Positions 1 to 5,319 of a DNA stretch of 8,399 bases are shown here, in pieces. The position numbers and the translations under genes are program-made. Where the stretch lies: contig JBNAWC010000051.1 of assembly GCA_049700035.1 (NCBI GenBank), forward strand, positions 1 through 8,399, in the 5' to 3' direction. Position 1 is the first letter of the stretch; each line of letters begins with the position of its first letter. The stretch comes from JAVZLQ01 sp049700035 (GTDB taxonomy: Archaea > Thermoproteota > Bathyarchaeia > Bathyarchaeales > Bathycorpusculaceae). Below the pieces are notes generated by a model. The model was not told the DNA's origin, ran no database searches, and worked only from the letters and a program-made list of their open reading frames with translations.

Positions 1-561
1 GGAGTCCCCTTGCCAAGCACTCATGCAGCTGTAATTAATCATGAAACAGGAGAATTTGTGCCGCCAGGCACAGAAGGTGAACTTGTGGTCAGTGGACCAC
101 AAATCATGAAGGGTTATTGGAATAGGCCGGAAGAAAACAAGAAAAGCTTCTTTGAAGCCAATGGCAGAGTGTGGTTAAGAACGGGTGACATAGTGAGAAT
201 GGATGAAGAAGGGTACTTCTACTTTGTTGAGCGAACAAAGGACATGATAAAATACAAAGGATATTCAGTTTTTGCCCACGAAATTGAAGAGGTTCTTTAC
301 GCTCACCCTAAAATCAAAGAGGCAGCCGTCATAGGGGTTCCCGATCCAGATGTGGGCGAACGCATCAAAGCGATAGTGGTTCCAAAGCCAGACTACCGAG
401 GGAAGCTAACAGAGGACGAAGTAAAAGAATGGTGTGAGAAAAACCTAGCCCCATACAAGGTTCCGAAGATGATAGAGTTCAGAGGCGAGATACCTAAAAC
501 TGACGCTTTCAAAATAGATCACAAGAGGCTGAGAGAAGAGGCGTTTATAATAGGCAAATAA
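1..561 (+). CDS. AMP-forming acyl-CoA synthetase, C-terminal part (5' truncated by window edge)
   Basis: The reading frame is open from base 1, so this is the tail (186 residues) of a longer gene; the TTG at base 10 is not a start. Visible residues match the adenylate-forming acyl-CoA/acetyl-CoA synthetase family. In order: GTEGEL then MKGYWNRPEE (about residues 24-45), the TGD motif with the ribose-binding aspartate (61-63), the hinge ERTKDMIKYKGY (77-88), the HEIEEVL helix (93-99), and the C-terminal lysine motif PKTDAFKI (165-172), with K171 as the expected catalytic lysine of the adenylation half-reaction. The family activates a carboxylic acid with ATP and CoA in the cytoplasm; the substrate pocket lies upstream, so chain length cannot be told. 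The residue before K171 is Phe, where the family normally has Gly. The gene converges on the dehydratase-family gene with a 4-base gap. Family sure, substrate unknown. Confidence 0.93.
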   Translation, partial: GVPLPSTHAAVINHETGEFVPPGTEGELVVSGPQIMKGYWNRPEENKKSFFEANGRVWLRTGDIVRMDEEGYFYFVERTKDMIKYKGYSVFAHEIEEVLYAHPKIKEAAVIGVPDPDVGERIKAIVVPKPDYRGKLTEDEVKEWCEKNLAPYKVPKMIEFRGEIPKTDAFKIDHKRLREEAFIIGK

Positions 562-565
562 GAGT

Positions 566-1996
566 TTATTCCCTAGTGATTCCTGCCAGATACTTAGCAA
601 TTTTTTTCTTCTCTTCAAAGTCGTAAGTGGCGGTGATGGCTATTTCTTCCATTATCGGCGAACCTCCACCATGAACGCCAGCAACAGCAGCAACCCCGCT
701 TACAGAAGAACAAAGCATGTCTGAGAGGAGACGGAAACATAAATGAACATTTTCTGGCGATACATTCTCCTTCCTCATAATATACTTCTCTAGAAGGCTC
801 TTGGTTTCAGGGTTAACAAAATCTCCTTCAAAAGGTAATGTTGCAGGCAATCCGCCAGCCAAATCAGTTAGTATCTCAGATTCGTGGTAAATGTTCAGTC
901 CGGCGTGTCTTCTTCCAACATTTGCGTAGACGGTGTTTGGGATAAAGCTTCCAGATTCATGCTTTTGTCCTTCAACAGCCGAGGCTATGCCAGCCGCGTA
1001 AACGAGTTCTGCAACGCTCACAAGTTGAGCTAGCTTTGATCTGACATGAGGCTTGTCAGCTATGCCTTGATAATCAGCAACGAGGGCAGAAGCACCCGTG
1101 ATTATATCCGTCATCGCGGGTTTACATCCACTATAACTGTGCCTATGATAAAGTGCGAAGCCGTGAGCTAACAGAACAGCAAAAGGCCATTCACTGCACA
1201 TGAAAACCCTCTCCCAAGGGACAAAAAGGTTGTCAAAAATCACAAACGAATCTGCAGCGCCAAATTCAGCAATTGGAGCCTTAAAAGTCTTTCTAGGTCT
1301 TGGATTCGCCACATGGGTGATGAGCTTGACGCCTTCAGCGTCGGCGGGAACAGCAAAAGCCACGGCATAATCAGCGTCATCTTCCCTCATAGCCCTCGTA
1401 GGCAAACAAATGATCTCATCAGCTACAGCAGCCATCGTAATATGGTTTTTTGCGCCTCTAACGACAATTCCATCGCTGCGCTTCTCCACAATTCGAACAT
1501 AAAGATCTGGATCCTTCTGTTCCCGCGGTCTTAAACTTCTGTTGCCTTTAACGTCGGTCTGCGCCGCAGCTGCGGTCAAATCATTCTTCTGGAAATACTC
1601 TAAGTACTTAATGAACCTCTTATGGTATTCTGTGCCGTAGGCCTTATCCAGCTCGTAAGTCACGAAGTGAAGCGCATTTATCGCGTCGCATCCCATGCAT
1701 CGTTGGATGCATCCGCCAGTGAGGTGGCAAGCTTTCCTTATCATTTTCTGCTTTTTCAACAAGTCATCAGCACTTCTGTTGATGTTTGTAAAACGGTTTA
1801 TCACGTCCCCGGTCAAATGTGAAGTTGCTGTTATCAAATCCTTAAAATTCGGGTCTTCAGGCAACTCAAAGGTTTTTGAAAGCACTCTTATGGATGGCAA
1901 AAGCTCCGGGTCGTCACGTTCAACAAGCCTTCCGTCAATATACACGTTCTTCCTCATTTTACGGAGTTTTTCCACATACTCTTTCGGCGTTCTCAT
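566..1996 (-). CDS. 4-hydroxybutyryl-CoA dehydratase / vinylacetyl-CoA isomerase family (AbfD-like; HpaB superfamily) flavoprotein
   Basis: A 476-residue protein of the 4-hydroxyphenylacetate 3-hydroxylase/4-hydroxybutyryl-CoA dehydratase superfamily. The dehydratase branch uses FAD and a [4Fe-4S] cluster to turn 4-hydroxybutyryl-CoA into crotonyl-CoA. As I remember the Clostridium aminobutyricum enzyme, its cluster ligands are C99, C103, H292 and C299. Here the same pattern is present: CIQRC gives C96 and C100, and YHRHSYSGCK gives H284 and C291 with the same 7-residue spacing, plus the conserved Tyr (Y288). Long stretches also resemble that enzyme, such as the YGTEYHK and DGIVVRGAK segments. 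This places it with the cluster-bearing dehydratases rather than the cluster-free hydroxylases. The acidic residue expected three places before the HGGGSP motif appears to be Ala (A439). The ATG at 1996 is chosen because the family begins near MRTPKEYVEKLR; the TTG at 2065 would add 23 unrelated residues that overlap a promoter-like box. Transcribed divergently from the thiolase. Exact substrate uncertain. Confidence 0.9.
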   Translation of the reverse strand: MRTPKEYVEKLRKMRKNVYIDGRLVERDDPELLPSIRVLSKTFELPEDPNFKDLITATSHLTGDVINRFTNINRSADDLLKKQKMIRKACHLTGGCIQRCMGCDAINALHFVTYELDKAYGTEYHKRFIKYLEYFQKNDLTAAAAQTDVKGNRSLRPREQKDPDLYVRIVEKRSDGIVVRGAKNHITMAAVADEIICLPTRAMREDDADYAVAFAVPADAEGVKLITHVANPRPRKTFKAPIAEFGAADSFVIFDNLFVPWERVFMCSEWPFAVLLAHGFALYHRHSYSGCKPAMTDIITGASALVADYQGIADKPHVRSKLAQLVSVAELVYAAGIASAVEGQKHESGSFIPNTVYANVGRRHAGLNIYHESEILTDLAGGLPATLPFEGDFVNPETKSLLEKYIMRKENVSPENVHLCFRLLSDMLCSSVSGVAAVAGVHGGGSPIMEEIAITATYDFEEKKKIAKYLAGITRE

Positions 1997-2030
1997 ATCA
2001 GCCAACCACACAGTTTTGTGCGCTCCATAG

Positions 2031-2043
2031 TAGATAAAAATAA
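2031..2043 (-). promoter_or_regulatory. Candidate archaeal TATA box for the dehydratase-family gene
   Basis: Read on the minus strand this is TTATTTTTATCTA, the most TATA-like run upstream of the dehydratase-family gene. A start of transcription about 25 bases downstream would fall near 2012, giving a leader of roughly 16 bases before the ATG at 1996. No clear SD sequence is seen before that ATG, which fits a short or nearly leaderless message. Judged by eye only. Confidence 0.4.
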
Positions 2044-2063
2044 CGGAACAAAGAGGTTTACGC

Positions 2064-2086
2064 AATCAAAAGGCTTTTAATCAAAA
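2064..2086. promoter_or_regulatory. Divergent-promoter element: direct repeat AATCAAAA x2 overlapping a short inverted repeat
   Basis: The octamer AATCAAAA occurs at 2064-2071 and again at 2079-2086, 15 bases apart. Between and overlapping them is a short inverted repeat, AAAAG (2068-2072) and CTTTT (2074-2078) around one base. The run CTTTTAATC (2074-2082) could serve as a TATA box for the thiolase, with transcription starting near 2104 just before its SD sequence. Placement between two divergent genes of the same pathway makes a shared operator plausible; that role is inference. Confidence 0.35.
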
Positions 2087-2104
2087 ACGAATAGTGGTTC
2101 GGTT

Positions 2105-2110
2105 GAGGTG
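2105..2110 (+). promoter_or_regulatory. Shine-Dalgarno GAGGTG supporting the TTG start of the thiolase
   Basis: GAGGTG lies six bases before the TTG at 2117 and matches the core of the archaeal SD sequence. The protein read from this TTG begins with the normal thiolase N-terminus (RNVAIVGVGHSKFG), and the next in-frame ATG is well inside the first strand-helix unit, so the TTG is very likely the real start. Confidence 0.75.
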
Positions 2111-2116
2111 TAAAAT

Positions 2117-3331
2117 TTGCGTAATGTAGCGATAGTTGGAGTAGGCCACAGCAAGTTCGGAAACAGATACGACGTGAGAATGGATGAACTCGCTTGGGAA
2201 TCCGTCAGTGAAGCCCTGAAAGACGCAAACCTAACGCCTAAGGACATAGAATTTCACGTTGTAGGTTGCGCTGGCGGATGGAGCGCTGAATCTTTGCCAG
2301 CCGCAGTCTGCTCTGAATACTGTGGCACACTCCCAAAAGGGAGCGTGAGAGTCGAAGCCGCTTGTGCAACAGGAAGCGCCGCGGTGGCAGTTGCCTACAA
2401 TCTGGTGGCAAGCGGCTCCGTCAACATAGCCATGGCTCTAGGCGTGGAAAAAATGCATGAATCCCCATCGCCTGTTCAAATAGAATTGATTGGGAGAGCT
2501 GGGAACTACTTCTGGGAATTCGAAAACTTTGGTATGACGTTCCCCGGGTATTACGCGATGCATGCAACAGGCTACATGTGGAAACACGGCTTAAAAGAAG
2601 AAGACCTAGCGGAGATAGCTGTTAAAAACCACCATTATGCATCTATGAACCCGAAAGCCCAGTTCAGACAAGAAATAACCGTAGACATGGTTAAACAGTC
2701 AAGATACATAGCTTGGCCTTTAAAGCTCTTTGACTGCTGCCCATTAACTGACGGCTCAGCCGCAATAATATTGGCAAGCGAAGATTTCGCGAAAAAAATC
2801 ACTGATACGCCAGTGTGGATAAATGGTTTAGGCGCATCAACTGGAACAATAAACCTAAGCAAGAGAGACATGTTTACAAAACTTGAATATTCTGGTCTAG
2901 AATCAGCCATCGAAGCCGCGAAACAGGCTTACAAAAAAGCTGGAATAGATTACGATAGCGCTGCTAAACACTTTGATGTAGCATGCGTCCACGATTGCTT
3001 CACAATCGCTGAGCTAATGGCCTATGAAGACCTAGGCTTTTGCAAAAGAGGAGAAGGCCTAAAACTCGTAAGAGAAAAACAAACCTACAACGGTGGACTC
3101 ATACCAGTGAATATAGATGGAGGCTTAAAAGCAAAAGGACATCCGATAGGCGCAACAGGGACCTCAATGATTTACAGCCTAACCAAACAACTTCGCCAAG
3201 AATATGGCAAAATTGCAGGTCCAAAAGCGCAGGCGACAATAAAAAACGGAAAAGCCTTAGCTCACAACATAGGTGGAACTGGTCATTATGCTTACATAAC
3301 CGTGCTCTCGCTGGAAAAACCCGGAGCATAA
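2117..3331 (+). CDS. Thiolase (archaeal/SCP-x-type acetyl-CoA acyltransferase)
   Basis: A 404-residue thiolase, a normal length. Thiolases cleave 3-oxoacyl-CoA with CoA, or condense two acyl-CoAs. Catalytic residues seen: nucleophilic C83 in EAACATGSAA, H292 in VHDCF, H342 in KGHPIGATG, and the C-terminal HNIGGTGH (383-390), where classical thiolases have a CxG motif. The HDCF and HNxGG forms are typical of the archaeal and SCP-x-like branch that works with a DUF35 partner. Because C83 is kept, it should be a true thiolase and not one of the retro-aldolases of this superfamily that have lost the cysteine (inference). It starts at TTG behind GAGGTG. The DUF35 gene follows after 11 bases, so the two are very probably one operon and one complex. 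No HMG-CoA synthase gene is present, unlike the archaeal mevalonate-pathway complex. Acetoacetyl-CoA is the simplest substrate, but a bulkier 3-oxoacyl-CoA cannot be excluded. Confidence 0.93.
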   Translation: MRNVAIVGVGHSKFGNRYDVRMDELAWESVSEALKDANLTPKDIEFHVVGCAGGWSAESLPAAVCSEYCGTLPKGSVRVEAACATGSAAVAVAYNLVASGSVNIAMALGVEKMHESPSPVQIELIGRAGNYFWEFENFGMTFPGYYAMHATGYMWKHGLKEEDLAEIAVKNHHYASMNPKAQFRQEITVDMVKQSRYIAWPLKLFDCCPLTDGSAAIILASEDFAKKITDTPVWINGLGASTGTINLSKRDMFTKLEYSGLESAIEAAKQAYKKAGIDYDSAAKHFDVACVHDCFTIAELMAYEDLGFCKRGEGLKLVREKQTYNGGLIPVNIDGGLKAKGHPIGATGTSMIYSLTKQLRQEYGKIAGPKAQATIKNGKALAHNIGGTGHYAYITVLSLEKPGA

Positions 3332-3342
3332 GGGGGGATTAT

Positions 3343-3849
3343 ATGTCTGAAATGGTTGAAAATGCAAAAAAGGTTATTGCAGAAAAAGGTTTACCAATAA
3401 TTGAAGATGCGAAAACAAAAGTGCCGCTTTACATCAGCATGCGCGAGCTTCCATTAAGATTCCAGTTTGGAGTTGCCAAAGTTCAAAAGTTCTTTGAAGG
3501 ATTAAAAGAAGGCAAAATCTACATGACGCAATGCAAAGGGTGCGGAGAAAAATTTTTCCCGCCGCAAGCTGACTGCCCCAAATGCCTATCGTCGAATATG
3601 GATTGGATACCACTAAGCGGAGAGGGAGAACTCCTAACGTGCACAATGATATTTGTTAAACCTCCAACATACGCCCACTACAAAGATTACATAGTTGGCA
3701 TCGCCCAAATGAAGGAAGGCGTAAAAGTACTGGCGTGGCTGAAAGTAGACGACCCGAGAAAGATAACGCCAAAAATGAAGGTGCGCTTAACCACCGCAAA
3801 AAGAGAGCCTGAAGGCGTCATAACTTACGAGTTTACTCCACTAGAATGA
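3343..3849 (+). CDS. DUF35 zinc-ribbon/OB-fold protein, thiolase partner
   Basis: A 168-residue protein with the layout of DUF35 proteins: helix KFFEGLKEGKI (about 49-59), a rubredoxin-like zinc ribbon with C64, C67, C78 and C81 (CKGC and CPKC), then an OB-fold (about 88-168). In archaea these proteins bind thiolases and bridge them to HMG-CoA synthase; in anaerobic toluene degradation a related zinc-ribbon subunit (BbsA) is integral to the thiolase BbsB. Here a structural or substrate-channelling subunit of the upstream thiolase is the likely role. The ATG at 3343 is chosen because a G-rich SD (GGGGGGA, 3332-3338) precedes it; the open frame extends upstream only as an out-of-frame shadow of the thiolase. 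About 45 residues precede the FFEGLKEGK helix, a longer N-terminus than in the minimal family members I recall. The in-frame ATG at codon 4 is a possible alternative start. Confidence 0.9.
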   Translation: MSEMVENAKKVIAEKGLPIIEDAKTKVPLYISMRELPLRFQFGVAKVQKFFEGLKEGKIYMTQCKGCGEKFFPPQADCPKCLSSNMDWIPLSGEGELLTCTMIFVKPPTYAHYKDYIVGIAQMKEGVKVLAWLKVDDPRKITPKMKVRLTTAKREPEGVITYEFTPLE

Positions 3850-3876
3850 CCGTGACAAATGGCAAGATTAAATCAA

Positions 3877-3888
3877 AAAATATTTTAA
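3877..3888 (+). promoter_or_regulatory. Candidate TATA box for the 3-hydroxyacyl-CoA dehydrogenase
   Basis: The run AAAATATTTTAA in the 81-base gap after the DUF35 gene is strongly AT-rich and palindromic in its core. It lies about 43-54 bases before the next start codon, so transcription would begin near 3908, leaving a short leader with the SD sequence. It suggests the dehydrogenase can be transcribed on its own, though read-through from the thiolase operon is equally possible. Confidence 0.4.
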
Positions 3889-3920
3889 GAAAACCAGTTA
3901 TTATTCCCTCGTTCTGAAAA

Positions 3921-3928
3921 AGGTGATC
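3921..3928 (+). promoter_or_regulatory. Strong Shine-Dalgarno AGGTGATC
   Basis: This octamer equals the last eight bases of the ideal archaeal SD sequence GGAGGTGATC. It sits two bases before the ATG at 3931 and fixes that start. It is the best SD match in the window and suggests efficient translation of the dehydrogenase. Confidence 0.8.
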
Positions 3929-3930
3929 GT

Positions 3931-5133
3931 ATGGAAATTAAGAAAATTGCCGTGATGGGCGCTGGAGCAATGGGACACGGAATAGCACAAGTGGCTGCAA
4001 TGGCTGGTTTTGAAGTTGCAATGAGGGACATAAGCCAGGAATTTCTTGATAAGGGCATGAAGAATATCAGGTGGAGTGTGAGCAAACTTATTGAAAGAGG
4101 TAAAATATCGCCTGCAGAAGCAGAAAAAACTTTGCAGAGAATAAAGACAACCGTTTCAATTCAAGAAGCCGTGAAAGACGCCGATTTCGTAGTTGAAGCG
4201 ATTCCAGAAAAACTAAGCCTAAAACAAGAAGTTTTTAAGGAAATGGATAACTATGCCCCGGCTCACACAATCTTAGCTACAAATACAAGTGCTCTTCCTG
4301 TTACTGAAATTGCTGCAACAACGAAACGCCCAGACAAGGTTATAGGAATGCACTTTTTCAATCCACCGCAACTCATGCGTCTAGTTGAAGTTGTAATGGG
4401 AGCAAAAACAAGCCAGGACACATGCAATGTTACAATGGAGTTGGCAAAGAAGTTTGGAAAAGAACCAGTATTATGCAAGAAAGACGTGCCAGGATTCATC
4501 GCGAACAGGACGACTGCGCCGGGTCAAAACCTTATCATGTGGATGGTTTACAACGGAGAATACACCATAGAAGAAGTTGACGCTGCAGCCATATACAAAG
4601 CTGGAATGCCAATGGGCTTGTTCGCCTTAGCTGACTTCGCAGGTTTAGACATAAGCTACAGTGTTCTAAAATTCATGGAAGAAAGGGAACCAAACTTCAA
4701 AGTTTGCCCACTAATAAAGGAGAAGGTTGAGAAAGGCGAAATAGGCGTAAAAGCAGGCAAAGGATTCTACACATATCCAGAAAAGGGAAAATGGGCTATG
4801 CCGCAAATTTCTCCGGAAAAAGCAGAAAAATTTGACCCCATGACATCGACTTATATATCGGTTAATGTGGCTGCAGAACTTATAAGGAACAATATTGCCA
4901 CTCCAGAAGACATTGACAAGGCTTTGAAACTTGGCTTTAACATGCCTATAGGTCCCCTTGAACTTGCAGATACAATAGGGATAGACGAGATTCTATCGAA
5001 ACTAAAGGCAATATCGGCAAAATACGGGCAATACGGAGATTTCTACAAACCAAGTCCGTTACTGGAGGAAATGGTGAAGAAGGGCGAGCTTGGAACAAAA
5101 ACTGGGAAGGGCTTCTACACATACAAGAAATAG
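3931..5133 (+). CDS. 3-hydroxyacyl-CoA dehydrogenase (NAD-dependent, tandem C-terminal domains)
   Basis: A 400-residue cytoplasmic enzyme oxidising 3-hydroxyacyl-CoA (for example 3-hydroxybutyryl-CoA) to 3-oxoacyl-CoA with NAD(P). The Rossmann fold starts at residue 5 with VMGAGAMGHGIA (GxGxMG); D33 at the end of the second strand suggests NAD preference. ATNTSALP (116-123) and GMHFFNPP (139-146) follow; H141 and E153 form the expected His-Glu catalytic pair, 12 residues apart as in the animal enzyme, and N192 in DVPGFIANR is also conserved. Two C-terminal 3HCDH domains follow (about 187-287 and 303-400), each ending in GKGFYTY. This is the dehydrogenase part alone: the enoyl-CoA hydratase domain fused to it in Metallosphaera-type bifunctional proteins is absent. 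Its product is the natural substrate of the nearby thiolase. Chain-length preference cannot be read from the sequence. Confidence 0.94.
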   Translation: MEIKKIAVMGAGAMGHGIAQVAAMAGFEVAMRDISQEFLDKGMKNIRWSVSKLIERGKISPAEAEKTLQRIKTTVSIQEAVKDADFVVEAIPEKLSLKQEVFKEMDNYAPAHTILATNTSALPVTEIAATTKRPDKVIGMHFFNPPQLMRLVEVVMGAKTSQDTCNVTMELAKKFGKEPVLCKKDVPGFIANRTTAPGQNLIMWMVYNGEYTIEEVDAAAIYKAGMPMGLFALADFAGLDISYSVLKFMEEREPNFKVCPLIKEKVEKGEIGVKAGKGFYTYPEKGKWAMPQISPEKAEKFDPMTSTYISVNVAAELIRNNIATPEDIDKALKLGFNMPIGPLELADTIGIDEILSKLKAISAKYGQYGDFYKPSPLLEEMVKKGELGTKTGKGFYTYKK

Positions 5134-5155
5134 CACATGCTGCTTCATTACCTCC

Positions 5156-5161
5156 TTTTTT
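5156..5161 (+). terminator. Candidate T-tract terminator after the 3-hydroxyacyl-CoA dehydrogenase
   Basis: A run of six T follows CCTCC about 22 bases after the stop codon. Archaeal RNA polymerase can terminate at such T-runs without a hairpin, and no strong stem is seen here. The separate promoter-like box before the next gene supports a transcript boundary in this 186-base gap, but the tract is short. Confidence 0.3.
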
Positions 5162-5251
5162 CATAGCCACTAAACTTTGACTAAGGTTTCCTTGATTTGA
5201 GAATTCCTTTCAGAATTGTAAGAAGTTGCTCTTTAAGATGTTAATTATCGG

Positions 5252-5260
5252 TTTTATTTA
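5252..5260 (+). promoter_or_regulatory. Candidate TATA box for the acyl-CoA dehydrogenase
   Basis: TTTTATTTA, followed by a purine-rich AAGGAAAAG run, is the best TATA-like element in the 186-base gap. Transcription would start near 5281-5285, leaving about 35 bases of leader that hold the SD sequence. The rest of the gap (5134-5251) shows no gene or repeat I can support. Confidence 0.4.
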
Positions 5261-5308
5261 AGGAAAAGTTCAAGTATGGGTAATGTGCAAAGGGTGAAAA
5301 AAGAAAAT

Positions 5309-5314
5309 GAGGTG
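5309..5314 (+). promoter_or_regulatory. Shine-Dalgarno GAGGTG for the acyl-CoA dehydrogenase
   Basis: GAGGTG lies five bases before the ATG at 5320 and fixes that start. A second SD-like AGGGTGA (5291-5297) lies before a three-codon open frame (ATG AGG TGT TAA, 5307-5318) that ends one base before the dehydrogenase ATG; this is probably chance. Confidence 0.7.
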
Positions 5315-5319
5315 TTAAA

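Noticed and set aside
601..607. Run of seven T about 40 bases after the synthetase stop, a possible terminator for that gene.
   Set aside because: On the other strand it encodes the lysine-rich EEKKKIAK end of the dehydratase-family protein, which explains the run; a double role is possible but cannot be supported.
1685..1712. Repeated ATGCAT palindromes that look like a small inverted repeat.
   Set aside because: They arise from the codons of the conserved CIQRCMGCD cluster motif on the minus strand (repeated TGC followed by AT), so protein constraint explains them.
566..1996. Calling the minus-strand gene a 4-hydroxyphenylacetate 3-monooxygenase, as automated annotation may do.
   Set aside because: The hydroxylases of this superfamily lack the Fe-S cluster, whereas here all four ligand positions are present.
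1313..2030. Three plus-strand open frames antisense to the dehydratase-family gene.
   Set aside because: They overlap a strongly conserved coding frame, show no recognisable domains and have no SD-start arrangement of note.
1997..2065. 23-residue N-terminal extension of the dehydratase-family gene from the TTG at 2065.
   Set aside because: The family begins near MRTPKEY at 1996, the extension has no family resemblance, and it overlaps the best TATA-like box.
3040..3342. Upstream open extension of the DUF35 frame inside the thiolase gene.
   Set aside because: It is very rich in Arg/Lys/Ser/Thr, as expected for an out-of-frame reading of the thiolase, and a G-rich SD lies right before the ATG at 3343.
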